This document shows, one piece after another, positions 6,762 through 12,638 of a stretch of DNA of 12,638 nucleotides. Under the pieces are notes generated by a model. The model saw only the letters and a list, made by a program, of their open reading frames with translations, was not told the origin of the DNA and ran no database searches. The stretch spans positions 1 through 12,638 of the forward strand of contig JAZDLC010000234.1 in NCBI GenBank assembly GCA_043802345.1. Direction: 5' to 3'. Each line of letters begins with the position of its first letter. Position 1 is the first letter of the stretch. The DNA is from JAZDLC01 sp043802345. GTDB taxonomy: Bacteria; Planctomycetota; B15-G4; JADJEK01. The translations under genes and the position numbers were made by a program.

Positions 6762-6790
6762 TTGACCTGCCGGGGCCGAACAGCTAGAAT
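6762..6790 (+). promoter_or_regulatory. Near-consensus sigma-70 promoter for ilvE
   Basis: TTGACC (6762-6767) and TAGAAT (6785-6790) each match the consensus at five of six positions and are 17 bp apart. Transcription would start near 6797, leaving about 33 nt before the ATG at 6830. The -35 elements of this promoter and of the opposing one are 19 bp apart. Confidence 0.75.
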
Positions 6791-6829
6791 GCGGCGGTTT
6801 TCAGGAACCATGAGGCAAGACGAGGAGCC

Positions 6830-7777
6830 ATGCAGAAGGTCAAATCGATCTGGTTTGATGGCCAGTTGCGGCCGTGGGACGAGGTTCAGGTCCATTTTTT
6901 CACCCATTCGCTCCACTACGGTCTGGGGGCCTTTGAGGGAATCAGGTGCTACCGGCTGGACAATGGCGGCTCGGCGATCTTCCGGCTGCAGGAGCATGTC
7001 CGGCGCCTGTTCGATTCCTGCAAGGCCTGCCTGATCGAGATTCCGTTCAGCCAGAAGCAGATCGAGAACGCCTGTGTCGAGGTGGTCCACGACAACGAGC
7101 TGGACGAATGCTACGTACGACCGCTGGTCTGGATGGGCGAGGGCTCCATGGGGCTCGGCACGAGAACCAACCCGATCCATGCCGGTGTCGGGGCCTTTGC
7201 CTGGGGCGCCTACCTCGGTGATGAGGGAATCCAGAAAGGGATCCGCGCCTGCATCTCCTCTCTCACCAGGATCGACCACGGCCGTCACATGACCCGGGCG
7301 AAGATCTCCGGGCATTACGTCAACTCGATCATGGCAAACCGGGCCGCCCAGCTCGCCGGGTACGAGGAGGCGATCCTGCTGGATGGCAGCGGGAACGTGG
7401 CCGAGGGACCGGGCGAGAACATCTTCATCGTGCGGGATGGCGAGATGAGAACGCCGCCCCGCTCCTCCCCGATCCTGCCGGGCCTCACGCGGGCCACGAT
7501 CCTGACCCTGGCGAGGGAGAGGCAGAAGGAGCTCTCGATCCAGGTCATCGAGGAGACCTTCCCGCGGGAAGACCTCTACCTGGCGGACGAGGTGTTCATG
7601 GTCGGTACCGCGGCGGAGGTCACGCCCCTGCGGGAGATTGACGGCCGGACCGTCGGCACCGGCAAGCCGGGCCCGGTCACAAAGGCCCTGGCCGCCGCGT
7701 ATCAGGACGTGATCCGGGGCCGGGTTCCCCAGTACAAGCACTGGCTGACCCCGATCGAGGTGAGGGCACCCGCCTGA
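6830..7777 (+). CDS. ilvE: Branched-chain amino acid aminotransferase (PLP fold type IV)
   Basis: The 315-residue enzyme transfers the amino group between glutamate and the 2-oxo acids of valine, leucine and isoleucine, using pyridoxal phosphate in the cytoplasm. Family features are in order: FTHSLHYGLGAFEGIR (24-39), RPLVWMG (97-103), and the Schiff-base lysine Lys158 in RAKISGHYVNSI. These are followed by AEGPGENIF (191-199), ILPGLTR (215-221) and the phosphate-binding GTAAEVTPLREIDGR (259-273). Length matches the IlvE subgroup; D-amino acid transaminases and ADC lyases share the fold but usually lack this exact set of motifs. The start follows GAGGAG (6822-6827) with a short 2-nt spacer. 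An ATG at 6810 is out of frame. No ilvBCD or leu genes are adjacent. Confidence 0.95.
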   Translation: MQKVKSIWFDGQLRPWDEVQVHFFTHSLHYGLGAFEGIRCYRLDNGGSAIFRLQEHVRRLFDSCKACLIEIPFSQKQIENACVEVVHDNELDECYVRPLVWMGEGSMGLGTRTNPIHAGVGAFAWGAYLGDEGIQKGIRACISSLTRIDHGRHMTRAKISGHYVNSIMANRAAQLAGYEEAILLDGSGNVAEGPGENIFIVRDGEMRTPPRSSPILPGLTRATILTLARERQKELSIQVIEETFPREDLYLADEVFMVGTAAEVTPLREIDGRTVGTGKPGPVTKALAAAYQDVIRGRVPQYKHWLTPIEVRAPA

Positions 7778-7780
7778 TCG

Positions 7781-7799
7781 CGGGCGGACGTTTCGCCCG
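7781..7799 (+). other. Small intergenic hairpin after ilvE
   Basis: CGGGCG (7781-7786) pairs with CGCCCG (7794-7799) around a 7-nt loop, a few bases after the ilvE stop. No U-tract follows, so it may be a weak terminator, a processing site or chance in GC-rich DNA. It is the only structure I see in the 74 bp before the DUF1015 gene. Confidence 0.3.
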
Positions 7800-7851
7800 G
7801 TTCCCTTCGGGTCCGGCGACAACAGGAGAGCTGGCGCGAAACCGCATTCCC

Positions 7852-9102
7852 ATGGCTTCGATCGAACCGTTCCGCGGCTGGCTGCTGCATGATCCGGGCA
7901 GCGGCGATGATGGCCGCTGCGTGGCTCCTCCCTACGATGTCATCGATGAGTCGGAGAGGGACGGGTACGCGCGGCTGTCGACCGCCAACGTGGTTCATCT
8001 GACCCTGCCGAATCCGGAGGGTGAGCTGGATCGGTATGCGGCCGCGCGCGCGCTGCTGGAGCGGATGGCCGAGGATACCCGGCTGACCCGCGACGAGCAG
8101 CCGTGCTTCTACCTGCAGGATGTCCTGTTTCGCGCGCCGGGTGGCGAGACCCTGACCAGGAAGGGACTCATCGGGCTGGTGGCGATCGAGCCGATCGGGA
8201 GCGGCATGATCCGGGGCCATGAGGAGGTGCAGCCGAAACCGTTGGCGGATCGGCATCGGCTGCTCACCGCCACGCTGGCGAATCTGGAGCCGGTGTTCTT
8301 CCTGTACAGCGATTCCGAGGGAGCCGTGGACCAGATGGTCGCGCCGGAAAGGGAGAAGCCACCTGTTTCGAGCGCCGACCTGCAGGGGGTGCGTTTCGAA
8401 CTCCGTCGGACAGACCCGGAGGCCTGCCTGGCCATCCAGCAGCGGCTGCGAGACAGGCCTCTCTACATTGCCGACGGACACCATCGGTTCACCGTAGCGG
8501 AGCGTTTCCGGCAAGAACGGCCCGACCTTCCCGGCTCCCGCTACCGGATGGCGCTGCTGGTCCGCGCGGAGGATCCGGGGGTCGTGGTGCTCCCCACCCA
8601 CCGCTTCGTCCGGAAAATCGATCCAGCCGCGGAAGAGGCCCTGGTGGAGCGGCTGGTGGAGAATTTCCAGCTGGAGGATCTCGACTGCCGCCAGATCCTC
8701 GACCGCCTGGCGGGGCCGAACGCTCCCGGGACCTTTGGCGTCTGGCTGCGCCGGAGGGGACGAGCGCTGCTGGCCCGCCCGAAGCCCGCGGTCCTTTTCG
8801 CTCTCGCCGAGACCATCCAGGAGCCGCTCAGAAGCCTGGACGTCAACCTGCTGCACAGGTTCCTGCTCGAGCCGAGTGCCCTGGGCCACACTCTCGGCTG
8901 CGTTTATGTGCGGGGCGAGGAGAACCCGCTGGGACTGGCGGAGGAGCAGGGGGTGCCGCTGGCCTTCTTCCTCACCGCTCCTGATATCGAGACAATTCTC
9001 GAAGTCTCGGATCAGGGTCGCACAATGCCGAGCAAGTCAACGTACTTCTATCCGAAGGCGGCCTCTGGCCAGGTTCTCTTTCGGCTGGACATGGAGCCCT
9101 AG
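7852..9102 (+). CDS. DUF1015 family protein
   Basis: The 416-residue protein carries the family landmarks: APPYDV (25-30), NVVHLTLP (46-53), HEEVQPKPLADRH (123-135) with LANLEPVFFLY (142-152), and ADGHHRFTVAERF (207-219). The biochemical role of DUF1015 proteins is not settled as far as I know. The DGHHR motif resembles the ParB-like motif of free-serine kinases (SerK, SbnI), and family members are often found beside serine-pathway genes. An amino-acid-related role fits the ilvE neighbour, but this is inference. No signal peptide is present. The ATG at 7852 is the first convincing start; the nearest purine-rich block (AGGAGAG, 7824-7830) is too far for normal spacing, so translation initiation is unclear. 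The next gene begins 3 bp after the stop. Confidence 0.9.
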   Translation: MASIEPFRGWLLHDPGSGDDGRCVAPPYDVIDESERDGYARLSTANVVHLTLPNPEGELDRYAAARALLERMAEDTRLTRDEQPCFYLQDVLFRAPGGETLTRKGLIGLVAIEPIGSGMIRGHEEVQPKPLADRHRLLTATLANLEPVFFLYSDSEGAVDQMVAPEREKPPVSSADLQGVRFELRRTDPEACLAIQQRLRDRPLYIADGHHRFTVAERFRQERPDLPGSRYRMALLVRAEDPGVVVLPTHRFVRKIDPAAEEALVERLVENFQLEDLDCRQILDRLAGPNAPGTFGVWLRRRGRALLARPKPAVLFALAETIQEPLRSLDVNLLHRFLLEPSALGHTLGCVYVRGEENPLGLAEEQGVPLAFFLTAPDIETILEVSDQGRTMPSKSTYFYPKAASGQVLFRLDMEP

Positions 9103-9105
9103 CGC

Positions 9106-9888
9106 ATGACTCTTCAAGGCTGGTCAAGACTGGTCCTGCCGGGGCTGCTGGCGGTTTCGGGGTGCGCGCCGCTCCTGCCCACCAAGTCCGCGGACCACAC
9201 CGCGACCGTGCAGTTCCTCTCCCCGGGATCCGAGTCCGAGTGCGTCATCCTGCGCGCCCACTGCGATCGGGTGGTGCTCCTTCTCCTGAACCGCCGACCA
9301 CGCCTGGAGGGCCTGCCCGAATACCTGTCCCGCCGGGGCCTCTCGCAGGTGAGCGACACGGTGTTCCTGGCGACGCCCGACGCGCCGCCGATCTTCCCGG
9401 AGGGTGTGGACTGGGGAACGGTCTGGTGCTCCGAGGCTGCCCTTCCCGTGCTGGATCGGGCGTTGTGGGGCGATGGCGATCCGCCTCCCGCCCGGGCGGT
9501 GACGCAGGAGGTGCAGCTCGAGATCCCGGGCGTGGTACTCCGCCTGCTGCCCACCGGCGCGTCAGACCAGGCCGAAGGCCACCTCGTGGCGGACCTCCGG
9601 CACTCCGGCAACCGGATCGTCCTGGTGCCGGCGCCCGCCGCCCGGGCCGGCCTCGAAATCGCCGGGGCCGAGGTGCCGATCGATCTGCTAGGCCTGCTCC
9701 CCTCGGAGCGGATCCCTGGTCTGCGTCTCCTGCCAGGCATGAAGGACTGCCGGATCCTCGTTCGGGGTCCGGGAGACCTCAGCGACGATCGGGCCCTTTA
9801 CATTCTGTCCGATCGAAAGCGGCTTGTGTTCCAGTCCACGGATGACGGCCTGGCGGCTCTCGGCCAGGCCCACGACTTCGACACGTGA
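9106..9888 (+). CDS. Predicted lipoprotein, possibly a decayed metallo-beta-lactamase/ComEC-like fold
   Basis: The 260-residue product has a signal peptide ending in a lipobox V17-S18-G19-C20. After it, the order of segments recalls the hydrolase domain of ComEC-type proteins. VQFLSPGSESECVIL (35-49) stands where those have a LDVGQGDA-type strand. Next come LPEYLSRRGLSQVSDTVFLA (70-89) and PDAPP (91-95), where a HxDxDH metal motif would be expected. GTVWCSEAALPVLD (104-117) and LVADLRHSGNRIVLVPAP (160-177) follow. The metal-binding histidines are missing, so it would not be an active metallo-hydrolase. The fold assignment is my inference from pattern, not a database match. It sits 3 bp after the DUF1015 gene and overlaps lpxB by 4 bp (GTGA), so it is probably cotranscribed with an outer-membrane lipid gene. 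Confidence 0.8.
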   Translation: MTLQGWSRLVLPGLLAVSGCAPLLPTKSADHTATVQFLSPGSESECVILRAHCDRVVLLLLNRRPRLEGLPEYLSRRGLSQVSDTVFLATPDAPPIFPEGVDWGTVWCSEAALPVLDRALWGDGDPPPARAVTQEVQLEIPGVVLRLLPTGASDQAEGHLVADLRHSGNRIVLVPAPAARAGLEIAGAEVPIDLLGLLPSERIPGLRLLPGMKDCRILVRGPGDLSDDRALYILSDRKRLVFQSTDDGLAALGQAHDFDT

Positions 9889-11066
9889 ATTCGGGACGGC
9901 GACTCCTGATCTCCGCCGGCGAGGTCTCCGGCGAACACCACGCCGCCCGGGTGGTTTCGGCCCTGAAGAGGCTCGACTCCGGCCTGGAGATCGACTGTTT
10001 CGGCGGCCGGCATCTCGAGGCGGCCGGCGCCCGGCTGATCTACCCCCTCTCCGACTTCGCGGTGCTCGGCTTCGCGGGAGTGTTCAAGAACCTCAGCCGC
10101 TTCGTGAAGATCCTGGCGCTGTTCGACCGGTACCTGGAACAGCATCGGCCCGATGCCGTGGTCCTGGTCGACTACCCAGGCCTCCACGTTCGCTTCGCGG
10201 CTCTGGCCCATCGCCGCGGCGTCAAGGTGGTCTACTTCGTCTGTCCCCAGCTCTGGGCCTGGGCGCCCTGGCGGGCAGCCCGCTTTGCCCGCTGCGTCGA
10301 CCACGCACTGACCATCCTCCCGTTCGAGGAGAGGTACTTCGCCCGCCGGGGAATCGAGGCCCGCTACGTGGGGCATCCCGCGGCCGACGAACTGGCCTCC
10401 ACGGCGGACACGGCGCAGGATCTCGATCTCGAGGAACTCATCGGGGACGGGGCCCCGCCCATCGCGCTGCTCCCCGGCTCCAGGCCCCAGGAGGCGCGGT
10501 CCAACCTGCCGCTGATGCTCGACGTCGCCCTCAGGCTGCAGGACAGCCTGCCAGGCGCCATCTTCCTCGTGCCCCAGACGCGGGACGACACCCGGCGGGT
10601 CTGCAGCGAGATCGTGGCCAAGCATCCATGCGAGCCGGTGCGGATCGTCAACTCCGCCCGACCCGTGCTCAAGCTCGCCCGCTTCGCGCTGGTTGCATCC
10701 GGAACAGCCACCTTCGAAGTCGCCTGTCACGGTGTGCCGATGGTGGTCCTGTACCGCATCACCCGCTTCCAGGAGTTTCTGGGACGACAGCTGCTGACCG
10801 TGCCCTGGATCTCCCAGGTCAATCTCATCGCGGGCAGGGAGCTGGTTCCGGAGTTCGTCACAGCCGGCCATCCCGTGGAGGAGATCACGGCCGCGGCGCT
10901 CGAGCTGATTGGGGAGACGTCAACCCGCGGGGAGTGCCTCGAGGCTCTCTCCAGCACATTCCGATTCGCCTTTTTGCCCGGCGCGTCGGCACGAGCGGCC
11001 GGGGAAATCCTGAAGGTGCTGGGCGGCCGGGTTGGATCTCTCGAAAAAGATCCGGAATCCTGCTGA
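9885..11066 (+). CDS. lpxB: Lipid-A-disaccharide synthase
   Basis: The 393-residue enzyme (GT19) joins UDP-2,3-diacylglucosamine and lipid X to form the lipid A disaccharide at the inner membrane. Motifs in order: SAGEVSGEHHAARVV (10-24), VDYPGLHVRFA (95-105) with the conserved Asp96, and VCPQLWAWAPWRAARFARCV (119-138). These are followed by ILPFEERYF (144-152), GHPAADEL (163-170), and ALLPGSRPQEARSNLPLML (194-212) with Arg200 and Glu203. ASGTATFEVACHGVPMVVLY (271-290) and NLIAGRELVPEF (313-324) with Glu319 complete the set. It starts at GTG in a GTGA overlap with the preceding lipoprotein, so translation is probably coupled. Other lpx genes (lpxA, lpxD, fabZ), its common neighbours, are absent here. 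The sigma factor gene begins 4 bp after its stop. Confidence 0.95.
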   Translation: MNSGRRLLISAGEVSGEHHAARVVSALKRLDSGLEIDCFGGRHLEAAGARLIYPLSDFAVLGFAGVFKNLSRFVKILALFDRYLEQHRPDAVVLVDYPGLHVRFAALAHRRGVKVVYFVCPQLWAWAPWRAARFARCVDHALTILPFEERYFARRGIEARYVGHPAADELASTADTAQDLDLEELIGDGAPPIALLPGSRPQEARSNLPLMLDVALRLQDSLPGAIFLVPQTRDDTRRVCSEIVAKHPCEPVRIVNSARPVLKLARFALVASGTATFEVACHGVPMVVLYRITRFQEFLGRQLLTVPWISQVNLIAGRELVPEFVTAGHPVEEITAAALELIGETSTRGECLEALSSTFRFAFLPGASARAAGEILKVLGGRVGSLEKDPESC

Positions 11067-11070
11067 ATAG

Positions 11071-11676
11071 ATGGCCCGCCCGCAGGAAGAATGCGACCAG
11101 AGCATGGAAGCCGCAGACGCGAGCGACGTTCGCATCATCCGTGAGGTCCAGGCCGGGCACCGCGAGGCGTTCGAGTCGCTGGTGCGCAAGTACATGCGCA
11201 GGGCCCACGGAATCGCCATGCAATTCGTCCAGAACAGCGAAGACGCTCTCGACCTCTCCCAGGACGCCTTTCTCAAGACGTTCAAGGCCATGGATCGCTT
11301 CGACACGGACCAGCGCTTCTTCCCCTGGTTCTACCGGATCCTGCGCAACACCTGCCTGACCTTCCTCAAGCGGAAGGGGCTGGTGCGGAGTTTCTCGCTC
11401 AGCAGCCCGGCAGAGGGAGAGCCCGACTATCAACTGGTGGACGAGGCCAGCGTGCCTCCCCACGCCGTGCTGGTGGGTGGCGAGCTGCGGCAGGAATTCT
11501 GGAAGGCGTACACCACTCTCTCCCTGAGAGATCGCGAGATTTTGACCTTGCGACACTTTCAGGAACAGTCGTATCAGGAGATTGCAGACACGCTCGGCAT
11601 TCCCATTGGCACCGTGATGTCGAGGCTTTACCACGCGCGGAGGAAGCTGCGCGACAAGCTGGAATCGTATCTCTGA
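11071..11676 (+). CDS. ECF-type RNA polymerase sigma-70 factor
   Basis: The 201-residue protein has a sigma region 2 at about 33-101, with FESLVRKYMRRAHGIA, the core-binding/-10 block DALDLSQDAFLKTFKAM and FFPWFYRILRNTCLTFLKRK. A linker rich in Ser, Pro and Glu follows. Region 4 lies at about 149-196, with LSLRDREILTLRHFQEQSY and the helix-turn-helix EIADTLGIPIGTVMSRLYHA. No region 1.1 or 3 is present, which is typical of ECF factors. The ATG at 11071 is 4 bp after lpxB; an ATG at 11104 (residue 12) begins closer to the usual ECF N-terminus and could be the true start. The following gene is a small membrane protein likely to control it. The promoters it would recognise cannot be told from this window. 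Confidence 0.93.
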   Translation: MARPQEECDQSMEAADASDVRIIREVQAGHREAFESLVRKYMRRAHGIAMQFVQNSEDALDLSQDAFLKTFKAMDRFDTDQRFFPWFYRILRNTCLTFLKRKGLVRSFSLSSPAEGEPDYQLVDEASVPPHAVLVGGELRQEFWKAYTTLSLRDREILTLRHFQEQSYQEIADTLGIPIGTVMSRLYHARRKLRDKLESYL

Positions 11677-11686
11677 AAGCACGGCA

Positions 11687-12121
11687 ATGGACGACCGCGA
11701 GCATTTCCGGATTCAGATGATGGGCTTCCTCGACGACGAGCTGGACGACCGCGCCAGACTCGAATTCGTCGAGCAATGCTACGCGGACCCTGAGTTGGCC
11801 GCGGAGCTGGCGAAGTACCGCAATCTGAACGACATCACCAACTCGATGCGGCTCCGCGAACCGGAGGACTACGAGTACGAGCGGTTCTTCGCGAAGATCA
11901 GTGCCCGGCTCGAGCGGCGCCTCGGCTTCACCCTGCTCTTCCTCGGCGCGATCATTCTCACCTCTGCCGGCCTGGTGGCGCTCTTCCTGTCTTCCTTTTC
12001 AACACCGGTCAAACCCGGCGCCGGACTGACCCTCATCGGCGGCGTGCTCCTGGTCTTTTCCGTGGCGCGGGCCTGGCTCCGCATTCGCCAGTTGGATCGA
12101 TACCGGGGAGTCAAACGATGA
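11687..12121 (+). CDS. Two-helix membrane protein, probable zinc-less anti-sigma factor
   Basis: The 144-residue protein begins with an anti-sigma-like soluble region: IQMMGFLDDELDDRARLEFVEQCY then DPELAAELAKYR (9-45), the pattern of helix, acidic turn, long helix seen in ZAS domains. The His and paired Cys that bind zinc in that family (HxxxCxxC) are not present; only Cys31 remains. Two transmembrane helices lie at about 81-103 and 111-131, with a short loop between, so both ends should face the cytoplasm. It starts 10 bp after the sigma gene, the usual place for a cognate anti-sigma factor, and overlaps the YbjQ gene by ATGA. No large periplasmic sensor domain is present, so the signal may be sensed in the membrane. 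The role is inferred from position and the N-terminal pattern. Confidence 0.75.
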   Translation: MDDREHFRIQMMGFLDDELDDRARLEFVEQCYADPELAAELAKYRNLNDITNSMRLREPEDYEYERFFAKISARLERRLGFTLLFLGAIILTSAGLVALFLSSFSTPVKPGAGLTLIGGVLLVFSVARAWLRIRQLDRYRGVKR

Positions 12122-12456
12122 TCGCCGCCAGCACCGATTCGATTCAGGGAAAGCGGGTCGTGCGCACCCTCGGCCTGGTCTCCGGCGCGGTGACACGCTC
12201 CCCCGGACTGCTTCCCTCTCTGGTGGCGACCATCAAGAACTTCTTCGGCGGGGAGCTGGAGGAATTCACCAAGACCCTGGCCGAGGCCCGGGAGCAGGCG
12301 CTCGACCGGATGCTGGAACAGGCCCGCTCCCAGGGCGCCAACGCCGTTCTCTCGGTCCGCTTCGCGTCGGCCGAAATCGCTTCCTTCGCCGCCGAGATCA
12401 TGGTGTACGGCACCGCCGTGATCGTCGAGGACGAGGGGGAGGGCGGGAAGGCGTAG
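12118..12456 (+). CDS. YbjQ/UPF0145 family protein
   Basis: The 112-residue protein matches the YbjQ (DUF74) family over its full length: TDSIQGKRVVRTLGLVSGAV (6-25), FFGGELEEFTKTLAEAREQA (42-61), LEQARSQGANAVLSVRF (66-82) and VYGTAVIV (96-103). The family forms small oligomeric beta-rich rings and is sometimes labelled heavy-metal-binding, but its function is not established. The start overlaps the preceding stop (ATGA), implying translational coupling to the membrane protein. Its placement as the third gene of a sigma/anti-sigma unit suggests it is part of that regulatory module or its first output. It lacks a signal peptide, so it is cytoplasmic. Confidence 0.88.
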   Translation: MIAASTDSIQGKRVVRTLGLVSGAVTRSPGLLPSLVATIKNFFGGELEEFTKTLAEAREQALDRMLEQARSQGANAVLSVRFASAEIASFAAEIMVYGTAVIVEDEGEGGKA

Positions 12457-12463
12457 CTCATTC

Positions 12464-12491
12464 TTACCACAGAGAGCACAACGCAACGGAG
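12464..12491 (+). repeat. Degenerate ACCACAGAG-type intergenic element
   Basis: Just after the YbjQ stop lies TTACCACAGAGAGCACAACG followed by CAACGGAG. It resembles the purine-rich 'accacagaggacacagag' intergenic sequences seen in many unrelated bacterial genomes, but in a worn form. There is one copy in this window. The identification is by eye and tentative. Confidence 0.3.
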
Positions 12492-12526
12492 CCGCAACTT
12501 AGGAGAGGGGCGCCGGGCATGGGTCC

Positions 12527-12638
12527 CGTACTCGTACTTCGAACTGGAACTTGCCAACCTCATGTCCACGAAACCGGCAAGATCAGACAGCTCACGATTC
12601 GAGTACGAGTACCGCCGCTGCGCGGCTGAGTACGAGTA
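12527..12638. repeat. TACGAG inverted and direct repeat cluster, running off the window edge
   Basis: CGTACTCGTACTTCGA at 12527-12542 is nearly an inverted copy of TTCGAGTACGAGTAC at 12598-12612. Inside this large hairpin, CTTGCC (12550-12555) pairs with GGCAAG (12576-12581). GAGTACGAGTA then occurs twice as an exact 11-bp direct repeat (12601-12611 and 12628-12638), with the hairpin GCCGC-TGC-GCGGC (12614-12626) between. The cluster is truncated by the end of the window, so its full size is unknown. I see no gene in 12457-12638 that I would support. Confidence 0.65.

Noticed and set aside
5031..7034. 667-codon open frame on the plus strand across clpP, the unknown gene and the ilvE start
   Set aside because: It crosses three well-supported genes and their promoters, and its composition is that of an antisense shadow.
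9824..11359. 511-codon plus-strand open frame overlapping lpxB
   Set aside because: Rich in Arg, Pro and Gly with no motifs, while the lpxB frame shows every GT19 motif.
12519..12629. 36-codon open frame beginning at ATG 12519 with AGGAGAGG upstream
   Set aside because: It is made largely of the repeat arms (VLVL, IRVRV) and the spacing to the purine block is long; probably chance.

Overview
The window is GC-rich, densely coding DNA from a Gram-negative (diderm) bacterium. Lipid A synthesis (LpxB), secretin-like outer-membrane proteins and two lipoboxes all point to an outer membrane. I cannot place it in a phylum from the sequence. The codon style, the orphan secretins and the TACGAG-type intergenic repeats would fit an uncultured environmental lineage, but that is an impression only.

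Region 1 (2-4206, + strand): the last 14 codons of an upstream gene, then an apparent three-gene envelope operon. It encodes a lipoprotein (185-994) and two tandem, mutually homologous secretin-like proteins (1022-2560 and 2557-4206, ATGA overlap). No secretion ATPase, pseudopilin or inner-membrane platform gene accompanies them. The operon ends in a 23-bp hairpin whose two arms contain the stop codons of the converging genes.

Region 2 (4248-6707, - strand): three monocistronic-looking genes. The first is a gene of unknown function that needs a one-base frameshift to be read through (4954-4248). The second is a ClpP-like serine protease with a non-canonical N-terminus (5792-5175). The third is an unrecognised 252-residue protein (6707-5949). 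Each has a recognisable sigma-70-type promoter, and the last is placed so that its mRNA should be leaderless. An inverted CACGAG repeat lies in the gap after clpP.

Region 3 (6762-12456, + strand): a near-consensus promoter drives an IlvE-type branched-chain aminotransferase. After 74 bp comes a tight run of six genes: a DUF1015 protein, a lipoprotein resembling a decayed metallo-beta-lactamase/ComEC-like fold, lipid-A-disaccharide synthase, an ECF sigma factor, a two-helix membrane protein resembling an anti-sigma factor without zinc ligands, and a YbjQ-family protein. Spacings of -4 to +10 bp suggest cotranscription, which would link lipid A synthesis to an envelope-sensing sigma system.

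Region 4 (12457-12638): a non-coding tail with a degenerate ACCACAGAG-type element and a second TACGAG inverted and direct repeat cluster running off the edge.

The strongest candidates for something undescribed are the lipoprotein plus paired secretin unit, the zinc-less anti-sigma/YbjQ module attached to lpxB, and the decayed metallo-hydrolase-like lipoprotein. None is proven new from sequence alone.
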